Shown piece by piece: positions 1 through 10,810 of a DNA stretch of 64,000 nt. Each line of letters starts with the position of its first letter. Within the stretch, counting starts at the first letter, position 1. Location: positions 41,050,362 to 41,114,361 of the forward strand of contig CM049307.1 of the NCBI GenBank assembly GCA_026874595.1, written 5' to 3'. Position numbers and translations under genes: made by a program. Under the pieces are notes generated by a model. It was not told the DNA's origin, searched no databases, and worked only from the letters and a program-made list of their open reading frames with translations. Source of the stretch: Sipunculus nudus (Eukaryota; Annelida; Sipuncula; Golfingiida; Sipunculidae).

Positions 1-550
1 GCTGTTCCGAAGTTGCGCAGAAGGGGGCTCTCTCGGCTGTATCAATTAGCACCGGGCTTATCAGCAGCATCTCTGTGTGCCTTTGAGCAGCGTGTTTTAT
101 GACCCATCAGCAACATTCGACATGGCCAGACTCTCACTTGATACTCCAGTCTGTAACCTCCTTGCTTAAACGAAGCAAAGTTCAAATGTCCAAAACCAGG
201 CCTGGTGAGCACTATGACAGTTCAAATAAAAATTGCAGAGTCCCCTGTTTGTCTGTTGTCTTCTGAGGTGTTACACTTTAATGCTCTCTGTTTGATTGTC
301 CCCCTGTGTTCTCTGGTGTCCTCACAACTGGTAACCTGTAGGACCCCTGCCGTCATCAACGTCACTTCAGAACCACACAACAGGTCGCATTGTCTAGAAA
401 CTTCCATGCTTGGTTAAAATTTAACTATTGGAACTAAACTATTGATCATGTGAATAAGTTAGACCAAACAGAAATTAGAGAATAGTAGACACAAAGTATC
501 GCAGTCTGTACCATCATATGAAAAAACATTCTTTTTTAACTGCACTTTTA
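1..550. other. Noncoding, no feature recognised
   Basis: This is moderately complex sequence with only overlapping short frames on both strands (205-417 and 222-407) and no splice-supported coding. It may belong to POLD2 intron 2. Confidence 0.4.
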
Positions 551-1307
551 ACTAGAATACAGGTAGATGACAAGCGACTACATGTATCTGCCTAAATCAG
601 AGAGGTACAGGTGAAGTGATGATAGGATAAATAGAGGTAATGGGAAAACCTTGTGTGGTAGATGACATATTACATGAAAGATATAGATTAGTTGGTGTGG
701 TATTGTTATGATGTAAAGGCTGAATTACCTGGAGGAAGGGAGAGAGAGAGGGAGAGAGAGCAAGCGAGACAGCAAGTGAGTGAGAGAGCAAGAGAGACGG
801 GAAGAGACGGGGAGGTAGGTGGCGCCACCTGTCATAAAAAATGGAAAAACTATCCAAGATGAATAAACAAGTAAAATTTCAGCCCAATCAGTCAAACGAG
901 TCCTGAGATATCAGCATGGATGTCTGCACTGCAAATGCATAGGTAGGTGGCGCCAACTGTCATATCAACGAAAAATCTATCCAAAAGTATAAACGTGCAA
1001 AATTTCAGGAGAATAAGTCCAACCACTGCAGAGATATGCATGATTTTATCCAAAGGCAGATAAACAGATGGCCGCAGTGCAAAATTTCAGCCCGATCAGT
1101 CAAACGAGTCCAGAGATATCGGGGTATATGTGTGATCACAGACGCACAGATGGATGCAGAGCGCAGAGGAAAGGTCAGAGGTCAAAACAAAATCGGGGCG
1201 AAGCAGTTCACATGTGACCCGAACATAATCCCAGGTTTCTTAAAATTCCACCCAGCAGTTATGGAGGAGTTCTCCGGACACCTACGTGGCCGTGGCGGGC
1301 TGAAAAC

Positions 1308-2385
1308 ATAGTACCGTATTTATTCCAATTTCGCGATCCCTCTTATTCCTCGACCCCAAAAAATATTTTGAAAGCATAATTTCTAAAATGACTCTAATTT
1401 CTCGACTGCCAACGATGTTTTCTGTCAACGATGTTAAGGTGAAATGTCTCCGTCTCTCACTGGCAACGCAGTTTGTATCTGACTAGATTCTTATTACACT
1501 GGGCATCCACATCAAACTTGGTTCTAATAAAATTTATGAAGATACAAAGATGGGTTTTTCATAATATATAAACTTGATAAAGCGTTCAAGATCCAAATGG
1601 GTGTCCGTGACGGAGCAAACTCGTGTACCGTTCCTGGTATGAATGTGCCTCATGTGCAATTCACGTGGGATCTTCAGCAATAATATTTACAAAATACTGC
1701 AAAGCTCGCGTGGTGGAACAACTGTGACACAGGTGGAACTGTCATTTTAGTTAGGTTTAAACGACCCCGGTAAGTTTTTGGATGGGTGACCGCGCGTACC
1801 AAACGGGGCCCGATCGAGGGCACGCAAGCTAGGACCATTTCCGGTCATATATTTTATTACGTATAATGCAAATAAAAGTTATCTGATAATAAGCCGTTAT
1901 TTTTTATAAAGTCTTCTTCCAACTTGATGCAGCTGCTTGTCCCTTTTCGGCCCGCCGGTATTGCCGCCTTGTGGGTAAACTTGAAACAACTGGTGGTTAC
2001 ATGAGTTGCCGTCTATGTCAAGTGATCGTACCTATACGCGAAGTAGTGATCATTTTGTAAAGTGATTGAGCTCAGTTTGATTAATCATTTGCGGACTGCG
2101 TATAATTCATGTGACGGCTGGAAGCCCGTTTGTAGAAAATACTGTTAAGATAACAAAAACAAACTTATATATGACCAAATTATCACCCAATTCATATGAC
2201 CGCTCGAGTGTCAGAGTGGCTCGATCTGCGTCTCTAAGGAAGGTTATCAAACCGCATGCCTCTAATATCTTGACCACCGCAAATTTTGCATGAAGATAAT
2301 TTTCAAATATCCTCCATTATCTCGACCTCTGAGAAAATTAATTATTTTTAAGTGGTCGCCAAATTAGAATAAATACGGTATCCGT
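1308..2385. mobile_element. Nested 1.08 kb TIR element inside element A
   Basis: Inverted repeats of 25 bp with two mismatches lie at 1312-1336 (TACCGTATTTATTCCAATTT...) and 2356-2380. The direct repeat AAAAC flanks the insert (1303-1307 and 2386-2390), and the empty site is preserved in element B near 6484 as GAAAACTCTG. It encodes no transposase. A 5S rRNA-like stretch lies inside at 1763-1800. Confidence 0.75.
1763..1800 (+). other. 5S rRNA-like fragment (3' half, box C region)
   Basis: The stretch GACCCCGGTAAGT followed by TTGGATGGGTGACCGC matches the part of animal 5S rRNA reading CCCGGTTAGTACTTGGATGG GTGACCGC. Only about 38 bp are recognisable and the 5' half is missing. It is therefore a fossil captured in the nested element, not a working gene. 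Confidence 0.5.
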
Positions 2386-2407
2386 AAAACTCTGTTTTGG
2401 CGGATAC

Positions 2408-2939
2408 AATTAAAGAGCCTAATGCAATATCTGTAGTCTATTCTAAGCTAAAGGTTAGCCACTTAACCTCTTATAAATAGGTTAGAAAAAGCAGATCTCA
2501 CCACACAGAATGTTTGTTTTAAATCAACCTCTTTATAACATGGGGGGGGGCAAAATAATCCAAACACATTCAACATCTGGCAGCAGGTCAGACCAACCAG
2601 TTTCACATAGGGCATTTGGAAGCTAGGGACCTTTCAATTTCCATGAATATGAAACCACCACCTTAGGTTACATGGTTTTTCTGTTTGTCAACATGTAATC
2701 ACCCCCACCCCCAACCCCACTATTCAAACAACATTATCAATATATTGCAAATGAAATATAGTAATAAAATAACTATAGACTTCGGTTCCATTTATGAGTT
2801 TACTATATGAAATATTTGATCTAAACCTGGTTTAGAATTATCATATACTGCAAAAATAATACCTTACTTAATAGTATTTAAGTAATATATTTGAAATGTG
2901 ATTAAGTATATATATTTGAAATGTGTCATAGACATTAAA

Positions 2940-3001
<62 letters not shown>

Positions 3002-3251
3002 CACACATATATAATATATATGTGTGTGTGTCTAGGAGTCATCCCCCCTCCCACTCTGAAAAATAAATTGATGACACAGTATATAATTCTACAAAAGATG
3101 TAGGTTAATAGCTGTTTTTAAATTGCTAAAGCAATCTTCTTGATAATTATTAATTCATCCTACCTCAAAGACTCTGGTCTGTATAGGTCATGACCTACCA
3201 TGCACTTCTCCTAAAAATTGTGGAATAAACACAAAATGTAACATCACTTAC
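2408..3251. repeat. AT-rich intron DNA with TA/TG microsatellite
   Basis: A (TA)n tract with interruptions runs 2942-3021 and is followed by a TG run to about 3031. The rest is AT-rich and shows nothing else. By position it is POLD2 intron 2. Confidence 0.7.
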
Positions 3252-3373
3252 CTCCTCTGAGATCTCCTGAAGAATACTTGGTTTCAGCTGCATGTGTTTA
3301 AACAATGTACCAATCAACACACATTCCTTGCCAGGCTCAATTTCAAACAGTTTACACAGATTTATTTGGTTAC
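3252..3373 (-). CDS. POLD2: POLD2 coding exon 2
   Basis: The exon is bounded by a TTTGACAG acceptor (AG at 3375-3374) and a perfect GTAAGT donor (3251-3246). Phase 1 entry completes a glycine and the exon leaves in phase 0. It codes for NQINLCKLFEIEPGKECVLI and then GTLFKHMQLKPSILQEISEE, the best conserved N-terminal block of POLD2. The methionine at 3380 in the open frame lies in the intron and is not a start. Confidence 0.9.
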
Positions 3374-6300
3374 CTGTCAAATATAAAAAGAACAGATTAT
3401 TAGTATCCTTTAAGAAATCTCATACTCAGCAAAACTAGGCTAAACCCTGATAAATAAAGATACAGCAAAATTTATGTCAGAGAATAAAGAAATTAATTAT
3501 CAAGTGAAAAGAAATTATCTAACTTCACAGACCTTATATAAATATCTATGCAAAACTTATGGGTCCACCTGGTTTAAAATTTCATTCTCAAGACATACAA
3601 AGTTTTATGGAAGTTATATATTAATCTCATTATTCATTTGTTCAATACAAATCACATCATCTCAGTGAATGAATGGAAATTTTCTGACAAACCTGATATA
3701 TTGATCATTTCACTTAAAACCCTTATAGGCCTGTAATTAGATAGTCACATCCACAGTTCACAAGTCTTAAGCAGCTATCACAATACAAAGGTTGTAGGTA
3801 CCAGAAGAGAGCTCCTTCACACATGCAAGTGGTAATATAAAACCTCTACTTCACTATTCACTCTGCTCAATCACTCATCAAATAGGACCCTAGTCACTGG
3901 ACGAGGCCAGTGCTTTCCACTTCCGTATATTTTAAGTGGAAGGTCAATGCCGAGTACAACTCCATAGAGCACTACGTCATTCATCATTATGCACTTGAGA
4001 ATAAAAAGTTATCACTTATACAATGGAAAATAATTTTCAAAACAAGGGACCCACGGGTCATGGCCCACAGCTATATTTACCTTTGACAGAAAATAAAATC
4101 CTGTTTGACAGAAAAGAGGTCACAGGTTTTTAAATATATTTAGTTTATTACACTTGTAAATTTAGCATAATTATTAATAAGCCTATCTGGCATATATCAT
4201 TCTATCATTCTCTCTATGTATATCATAAAATCATTGTCGATGTTTTGACAAGGTACCTAATGTTCCAGTCCATAACTAAGAAACTAAAAACAAGGGACCC
4301 ATGGGTCACAGCGCTCAGCTGATTGTGACAGTTATAACTGCATCACCATTGATTTTTTTTTTTTAAATTGCAATAAAAATACTATCCTCAGTGCTCAGGA
4401 ACTAGGACTCAATGACTTTGGGGGGGGGGGAAGAGTTACAACACCTTTGGATATTAATACAGAATACAGAATACGGAATTAAATTAAATGGTGCTTACAG
4501 GGACTGGTGGGAGTTAAAGCACCTCTGCATTTACGTAAAGGATAAAATTTAATTGAAATGAAATAATTTTTAAATATTTAAAAAAAAGGCAGACAGATGG
4601 AAAACAAAGCAAATAACTTTAATTTCCATTCAACTGAGACAGGAAAATAATGAACAAATATTTGCATTAGATCCTATTTTTTTCTTTTGTAAAGTGATTT
4701 TTTTTAAAGTTTATAAATTTCACTATATATTTACAGTATATCATATATATCTGAATATTTAAACTGATTCACAAAATTAAATTCCATCAACATTTATACT
4801 TAATTTAGTCAGGTAACATCACATTATGCACACAGATATATTTTTTTTATAAAATATATTTTTAAATTTGCAAAGCAATAAATATATGAAAATAACACTC
4901 CAGAATTCACAATTTTAAATTGCACCTTTAATTATCCATGATTTGTTTCATATATTATCAAATTATGCCTACTGATGGGTTAAATTATATTTTGTTTAAT
5001 TATTTAAAAGGAAATAACTTCTTTAAAATGCTACCTCAGAACGATGTTGCATCTCTTGGATTACTTCTTGAATTAATATTTCAAGAAAAGTTGTGCACAC
5101 TGTACTGGATCAAAAACAGCTTTACATTTAAAGAAAAACAGTTGACAAAAACAAACCATGTATTGCAATATAATTTGTGATGGTGGTGGTGGTAGGGGGG
5201 GGGGAGGATGTGTTAGGGTAGGGCCCATGAGAATATGTGTATATTTATTACAGCAGGGGTGTTCTGCTAGTGCTGCATCACTAATAAGGTTACCTAGCAA
5301 GGCTATAGTGAGCATGAGTGGGGTTTCGGATATACAAAATGCAAATACATCAGAGCATCTGAAAAACTTCAATAACTAGAATACGGATAGTCGACAAGCG
5401 ACTACGTGTATCCGCCGAAATCAGAGTGGGACGGGTGAAGTGAGGCATTGATTGAGTAACAAGGGGGAAATAGAGTGAGGAGTGTTGCATATTAGCATGG
5501 ATGTCTGCAGCTGAAATGTGTATGTAGGTTGTGCCACCTACCACAAAATCCAGAAAGCTATCAGAGTTGTATACAAATGCAAAAAGTCAAACCACTGCCA
5601 AGTTATGAGTAATTTTATCCCACTGCAGGCAAACAGACCCTGTGCAAAAATGGTTTCAGGTGGCGCCACCAGTTTTGCCTATGATAAAGAGCTATGTGAG
5701 ATCTATACACATGCAAAATTTTGGCCCAATCGGTCAAACGGTTCCAAAGATATAAGCCTGGATGTCTGCAGCATAAACATAAATGTAGGTGGCGCCACCT
5801 GCCACAAAATCGTGACAGCTATGCAAGATGTATAAACCAGCAAAATTTTAGGCAGATAAGTCAAACCAGAGATAGGGAGTGATTTTAACCCACGGCAGAC
5901 AAACAGACGGGTGCTGTGCAAAAATGGTTGCAGGTGGCGCCACCAGTTTTGTGTATGATTAAGAGCTATGTGTGATCTATACACATGCAAAATTTTGGCC
6001 CAATCAGTCAAATGGTTCCTAGTATGAGCTTGAATGTCTGCATCGTAAACGTGAATGGAGGTGGCGCCACCTGTCATAAAATCAAGAAAGCTGTCCTGGA
6101 TGTATACACATGCAAAAATTCAGGTGGATAAGTCCAACCAATGCAGAGATATGGGTGATTTTATCCCATGGCAGATGAACAGATGGACATGGTGCAAAAA
6201 TGGTTGCAGGTGGCGCCACCATTTTTATGTATGTTATATAGCTATCCAAGGGCTACATTTGTCAACATTTTTTTTCCGGATCGGTCAAACGGTTCCCGAG

Positions 6301-9300
6301 ATATGTGGGTTAATGTGTCATAACAGACGCACAGATGGACGCAGAGCGCAGACGAAAGGTCAGAGGTCAAACCAAAATCAGGGCACAGCAGTTCACATGT
6401 GACCCGAACATAATCCCGGGTTTCGTAAAATCCGCCCAGCGGTTACGGAGGAGTTCTCTGGACACCTATGCGGCGGCGGCTGAAAACTCTGTTTTGGAGA
6501 TACAATTAGAATAATTTTTAAGCTTTTACTTTCAAATCTCACAATTTAACAGATTAAATCCACATGTATCCCAGCTGTGAAAAATAAATTAAATATTCTT
6601 ACGAGAAAAAAACGTGCCATGGTCAAATTTGGGCAAATTTTAAGGTACTAATTTTATAGTTTTGCTAATATTTTAAAAAATTTAAAAGATTTAGATCTCA
6701 TTTTGGGTATACAATCAAATTTTGATTAATTTAAGTTATATTACTGATAAAAATCCCTTGCTTTATCGTTTTTTTGTGTTAAGTGACCAAATATTTTTCC
6801 TGATTTTTTAAAAAGTGCAATATGTTTGGGCCCATAACTTTTTTAAATTATATAATACAGACATAATTTCTGGCATGTACATAGGAACTATATGGAGGAT
6901 TATCTATGGTTAATAGGAGGAAAAACAGATGAGTGGTTTTGATATAAGGCAGTCCTGAAGTGTGATAATAGGATTTTAATAAAAAATTGAGGTTTTTACT
7001 TAATTTCTCACAGGAACAAAGTCGCAGAGACCCAATTTTAGGCTTGGTAGGAGATCTTGGGGACATCTAACATTATGCCGAATTTTGGATTCCTAGGTCT
7101 TATGGTTTCAAAACTTGCCACATCTATGGACGGACAGACGGATGGACAATGGACCACGACTATAGCTCAGAAGACATGGAGGTTTTGTATCAATTTTTTT
7201 ATTATTCTTGGGGGTACTTACAAGCCCCATAGCTCTAAGGATATAGGTCGCAGTGACCTAATTTCAGGTATCCAAGGAGATTTTTTATGGACCTTTATAG
7301 GTTTTCAGTTACAGGTTTCTAGGTTCAGCTGTTACGATCTGTGCCCTACTAACAGACGACCGGACAGACGACGGACAAAGTGCCATACCTGTACCTCAGA
7401 TGACTTACAGTCAGCTGAGCTAAAGATAGCATAGAGATGTAAAAAGCAAAAAAAACTTGAATTCCCATTTTACTGAGACAAAAAAAATAATGGACAAATG
7501 TTTGCATTAAATCCCCATTTTTTTATTACATCAATTTTTTACCAAATTTATAAATTTTACTATTCATTAACAGTATAACAGTATAACATATATATCTGAA
7601 TATTGAAGTTAATTTGAAATTCTTAATTGCATCAACATTTATTGCTAATTTGGTCAGGTAACATCACATCATGCACACAAATGTATTAATTTATTTTTAC
7701 AAAATATATATTTTTTTTTAATTTGGTAAAAAATAAATATCTGAAAATAACACTTGATACAGAATTCACAATTCTAAATTGATTTGACTCATATATTATC
7801 AAATTATGCCTACTCAAAGGTTTAATTCTATTTTAATTTGCATAAATTATTATTTATCACAAAGGAGATTTCTTTAAAAAGCTACATTATCATGACATGG
7901 CACCTTCTGGATAACTCCTTGAATTACTATTTCAAGAAAAAGTTTTGTACATTGGAGTGGAAACAGATTTACAATTAAAGAAAAACTGTTCAAACAATGA
8001 CAGTTATGGTAATACACTTGGTGTGGGCGGGAGGAGGAAGGGTGCAGACATGGGGTAATCATAGTCAGTAATCGTAATCAATTGCAATTGATTACATTTG
8101 TGTAGTAATCATAATTGATTACATTTATTTTTTCAGCAATGTAATTGTAACCATAATCAATTACTTTGCCTATATTATTGTAATCATGGTGATTATATAT
8201 GATTACACAGATTACCTTTTTATATGTTTCAAGTTTAATTAGCTACAATTGATATTTCTTTATAACATGACCGTTTGTGATTACTAGTGGTTAAAAACTT
8301 CAAAAAGAATGATTAACAGAGCTATGTTTTCAGTCATCAAATGAATCAGCAATAGGTTATGTATCTGATGGAAGCTCAATTTAGTGAACGTGAACATTGC
8401 CCTCATACTGTTGACAAATATCTAAACCCTTGTATATATTTATGCAACATATTGGTAAATAAATAAATAACCTACTTGTGCTGGTAAAAATGAGCGGTTA
8501 TACTAACCCTGACATTTCACAATTCACACCTGTCAGCTACATCTTGAGCAGATCACCTAATTTGTACGAGGGTTTAAGCAAGTCAACACAGTTAAGCATT
8601 CCCTCTTAAATATATGAGCAAATTAACTTGAATATAGCATTTAAGGTGTAAAAATTGGCCATTTAGAGGGTCAATAAATACAATGAGCGCAAGATGTTAT
8701 CACTTCTGTTTACCAGTACATGAAGAATATTTGTACAACCTAGTAAGTCAACAATGATTTGATACATTTAATGCAATCCCCTCCCTCAGCCAAATTTTTC
8801 AGATATCAAGGTGTGTGTGCCCTGTGTGGACAGGGACCACTCCTTCTAAATCTTATTTATGCCCATGGTAATTATACAGGGCTGACAATTAAAGCTTGGA
8901 GCTCAGAGTTTGGCCTGTGGACTGTGATATTAGGCTAAGGATGATGTAATGCAAACATCATAAGCATAATAAAGTTAATTAGTCACAAGGTTGCTTTGGA
9001 GCCTAGTATTCACAGTTCCCTATATGTTCTGTGAAGCATGTCTGGAAGGGTGACAGGAGAATAACTTTACACCTGTGACAGATGGGGTGCTGGACCTGTG
9101 TTGCACCACTAATAAGGTTACCCAGGCAGGGCTGTAGTGACCTGAAGTGGGTAGTCTCAAGTTTGACAATTGATGCAAATGAATACTATAGAGCCTCTGA
9201 AAAAAATTTTGAAAAAATAGCCTAACTTTTCAGATTTTATTTTCAAATTTCATAATTTAACAGATTAAATCCTAATGTGTACCTGCTCCGAAAATTAAAT

Positions 9301-10687
9301 CAAAAAGTTTGGCAAAATTTAAGGGATTACGGTCTTAATGAGCGGGGTCTGAATGGGCATGCTGCTTTTGAGCGTGGTTCTAATGCGCGCGGTCTGGATG
9401 GGCGCGTGACCTAATTAGGTCTTGATGGGCGTGGGCCGTCTGGCCGTGTTGCACTATGTGAATGGAGAGGAACGCTGGTACCTTTGATATTCCTTCACTT
9501 ATATCAATAAACAATTCTGAAAATAACAAAGGAGTATGACTGGCCGTGTATGACCATGTAAATAGAGATTAGCGTCGGTATTTTTTTACGAACCGTCAGT
9601 GATATCGTTTAACAATCATGGAAAACAACAAAGCAGTACCGGTCGCCGTGCCTGTCCATGTGAATTTAGAAAGCGTCGGTATTTTTAGTAATATCTTTAA
9701 CAAATCGTGAAAATAACAAAGCAGCAGTTTTTAAGGTGCCACGTACTTAACACTGGATACGATTGGCCATTGACTTACGGCCAACCGCTTGGCATGACAC
9801 GCATGACTGTGACCTACTTTCCATCAAAAGGAATGCCCGGGATGATTGCCGCAAAATCAAATTATTCAAATAATGCCCCCGCCCCCATTAAGACTGACAC
9901 CATTTAAGGTACTATTTATGCTAATAACTTAAATTTCTTTTTAAAAATTCAGATCTAATTTTGGATATACAACTGATTCTTGACTGAATAAAGTTATATC
10001 CCTGAAAAAAAGTTTCTAGCTTCAATAATTATGTTGAGTAAATATATTTCGTGATGTTTTAAAAGTGCAGCATTATGTTTTGTTCCATAACTTTGAAAAA
10101 TTATGTAATACTGCGGTATTTCTGACACATACATAGGAACTATATAGGGGAACATAAATGGATTGGTGAATATGAAGAAAAACAGTTGCGTGGTTTTAAT
10201 AATAGGCAGACCTGAAGTGTGATAATGGATTTTTAACGGAAAATTGATTTTTTCCTTAATTTCTCTTTGGAACAAAGTTGCAGTGACCCAATTTTCAGTT
10301 TGGCCCAAGATCTTGGGGACATCTAACAGTATGTCAACTTTGGATTCATAGTGCCAGTCTAACGGACGTACAGACAGACAACAGACAATGGACCATGACT
10401 ATAGCTCAGATGATTTATAGTCAGCTGAGCTAAAAATGTATCATTAATAACTCTTCATACAAACCCCATTTTCTCTTGGCTGACTTGAGCAGCCTTCCTC
10501 TTGCACTCAGCAGTCTGACGGCATAGATGTGAGCATACTGGACGCCGAAGTCTCGTTTCTTAACAACAAACTGATCTGACAAGTTCTCATACTGCGCGAC
10601 AGCCCGGCTGTATGAACACGGACTGTCTGACGGCTCTGAAAGAAGAGCCCCAGCCTTTTCGTCTTTTTTATCACCAAGAAGCTGCAT
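3252..10687 (-). CDS. POLD2: POLD2, DNA polymerase delta subunit 2, 5' part (two exons, join 10687-10465, 3373-3252)
   Basis: The gene encodes the regulatory B-subunit of replicative DNA polymerase delta, a nuclear protein that bridges the catalytic subunit to the other accessory subunits. Exon 1 starts at the ATG at 10687-10685 and codes for 74 codons plus one base. Exon 2 completes that codon and adds 40 more, giving 115 residues. The joined N-terminus carries the family signatures QYAHIYAVRLL and then CVLIGTLFKHMQLKPSILQE followed by ISEE, which match the vertebrate POLD2 pattern ([34 protein letters not shown]) closely. Family proteins are near 470 residues, so about three quarters, including the inactive phosphodiesterase-like domain, lies left of position 1. 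The phases agree (1 to 1, then 0). I see no third exon in 1-3251. Confidence 0.9.
3374..4596. repeat. POLD2 intron 1, proximal part, with ACAAGGGACCCATGGGTCAC element ends
   Basis: Two related termini occur in direct orientation: ACAAGGGACCCACGGGTCAT from 4042 and ACAAGGGACCCATGGGTCAC from about 4290. The same motif appears in reverse at 42897, 45785 and 60336. A poly-G run lies near 4422-4431. No exon is visible. Confidence 0.5.
4597..5300 (+). repeat. Interspersed repeat, about 0.7 kb (copy 1)
   Basis: It is homologous in direct orientation to 7440-8050 and inverted to about 43790-44525. Shared blocks include ACTGAGACA...AAATAATG.ACAAATxTTTGCATTA and ATATTATCAAATTATGCCTA. There is no coding capacity. 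The CACTAATAAGGTTACC block at its end (about 5278) recurs at about 9106. Confidence 0.6.
5373..6503 (+). mobile_element. Element B of the GGCGCCACC family, uninterrupted copy
   Basis: It shares both ends with element A: ACAAGCGACTACGTGTATCC at the left and CTCTGTTTTGGAGATAC at the right. The body contains six palindromes of the form GGTGGCGCCACC or a variant, near 5526, 5659, 5788, 5933, 6060 and 6209. Their spacings alternate between about 129 and about 147 bp, so the body is a tandem array of two alternating half-modules. Short frames on both strands (5518-5835, 5703-6077 reverse, 6055-6402) are by-products. Confidence 0.75.
6515..7423 (-). mobile_element. TTAGCTCAGCTG element, copy 1
   Basis: On the minus strand it starts with the TTAGCTCAGCTGACT-type hairpin (ending at 7423 in plus coordinates), followed by ACGG/ACGR-type repeats, and then the body with a 72-residue frame at 7066-6848 (MSPRSPTKPKIGSLRL...). 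The terminal hairpin is split by about 220 bp of extra sequence (about 7173-7393) that has its own GACGGACAAAG tract. Homologues are at 10434-9225, 40291, 43031 and 58461. Confidence 0.7.
7440..8050 (+). repeat. Interspersed repeat, about 0.6 kb (copy 2)
   Basis: This is a direct homologue of 4597-5300, with the same order of blocks and the shared TTATCAAATTATGCCTACT. It encodes nothing. Confidence 0.6.
8056..8216. repeat. TAATCA/TGATTA-rich tract with a perfect 22-bp palindrome
   Basis: Over 160 bp the motifs GTAATCA, AATCAATTAC and TGATTA alternate on both strands. A perfect palindrome spans 8074-8095 (GTAATCAATTG and its mirror). Confidence 0.7.
8217..9224. other. POLD2 intron 1, middle, mostly unique-looking DNA
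   Basis: No exon, RNA gene or clear element is seen. The segment near 9060-9200 is similar to 5240-5372 (shared ACTAATAAGGTTACC), so it is another copy of that repeat end. Confidence 0.4.
9225..10434 (-). mobile_element. TTAGCTCAGCTG element, copy 2, carrying a nested insert
   Basis: The minus-strand start hairpin ends at 10434, the ACGG-type tract is near 10360-10385, and the body runs left to about 9225. A 577-bp insert at 9325-9901 interrupts it. The frame at 10308-9994 is a decayed relative of the 67-72-residue frames in the other copies. The element ends about 30 bp from the POLD2 exon 1 donor. Confidence 0.7.
9325..9901. mobile_element. 577-bp nested insert with 8-bp target duplication
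   Basis: ATTTAAGG is present at both junctions (9317-9324 and 9902-9909), and uninterrupted copies read through this point, for example near 6650. The ends are imperfectly inverted (CGGTCTTAATGAGCGGGG against CAGTCTTAATGGGGGCGGGG). The centre has three tandem modules of about 100 bp, each with GCCGTG, CATGTGAAT or a similar block, and AAAATAACAAAG. The 8-bp duplication suggests a hAT-type non-autonomous element. Confidence 0.65.
10465..10687 (-). CDS. POLD2: POLD2 coding exon 1
   Basis: The exon opens with MQLLGDKKDEK and ends within the codon after SAKRKWG at a GTTTGT donor (10464-10459). The recognisable part is residues 30-75, where the QYAHIYA block sits. The first 30 residues are acidic and serine-rich and are not conserved with the vertebrate protein, which is normal for this family. 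An overlapping frame (10698-10507) is a shadow. A repeat element ends at about 10434, only about 30 bp inside the intron from this donor. Confidence 0.88.
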
Positions 10688-10810
10688 TGTTTTTTCAAAT
10701 GACCGTTAAATAAAATAAAACTATCTCAAACCGCGATCTGTCAATAAACTTTCCTCTTCGCAAAACCCGCGCGATAAGCTGCGTCCTTGAACTTCATGGT
10801 GTTATAGAAA
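10688..10810 (-). promoter_or_regulatory. Probable POLD2 promoter region
   Basis: This is the DNA immediately upstream of the POLD2 start codon. It contains a GC-rich core (CGCAAAACCCGCGCG at 10759-10773) in otherwise AT-rich sequence. The core resembles but does not exactly match E2F sites, which commonly drive replication genes. No TATA box is evident. Confidence 0.3.

Larger units (their letters stand above)
551..2407 (+). mobile_element. Non-autonomous element A of the GGCGCCACC family, interrupted by a nested element
   Basis: The left part (551-1307) and the short right end (2386-2407) are together homologous to 5373-6503. Shared blocks include ACAAGCGACTAC, GTATCYGCC near the start, the GGTGGCGCCACC palindrome (818-829, and with one change 946-957) and the CAGAGCGCAG to TTCACATGTGACCCGAACAT stretch near the end. 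The ends carry an inverted match, GTATCTGCC...CAGAG against CTCTGTTTTGGCGGATAC. No protein is encoded; the 91-residue frame at 1036-1311 is an accident of the repeat. A purine-rich GAGA tract lies at 735-812. Confidence 0.7.

Noticed and set aside
1763..1800. A functional 5S rRNA gene
   Set aside because: Only the 3' half is recognisable; the 5' half and the box A and intermediate element are missing.
5518..6402. Frames of 105-124 codons on both strands
   Set aside because: They translate the modular GGCGCCACC repeat; the same peptides recur because the modules recur.
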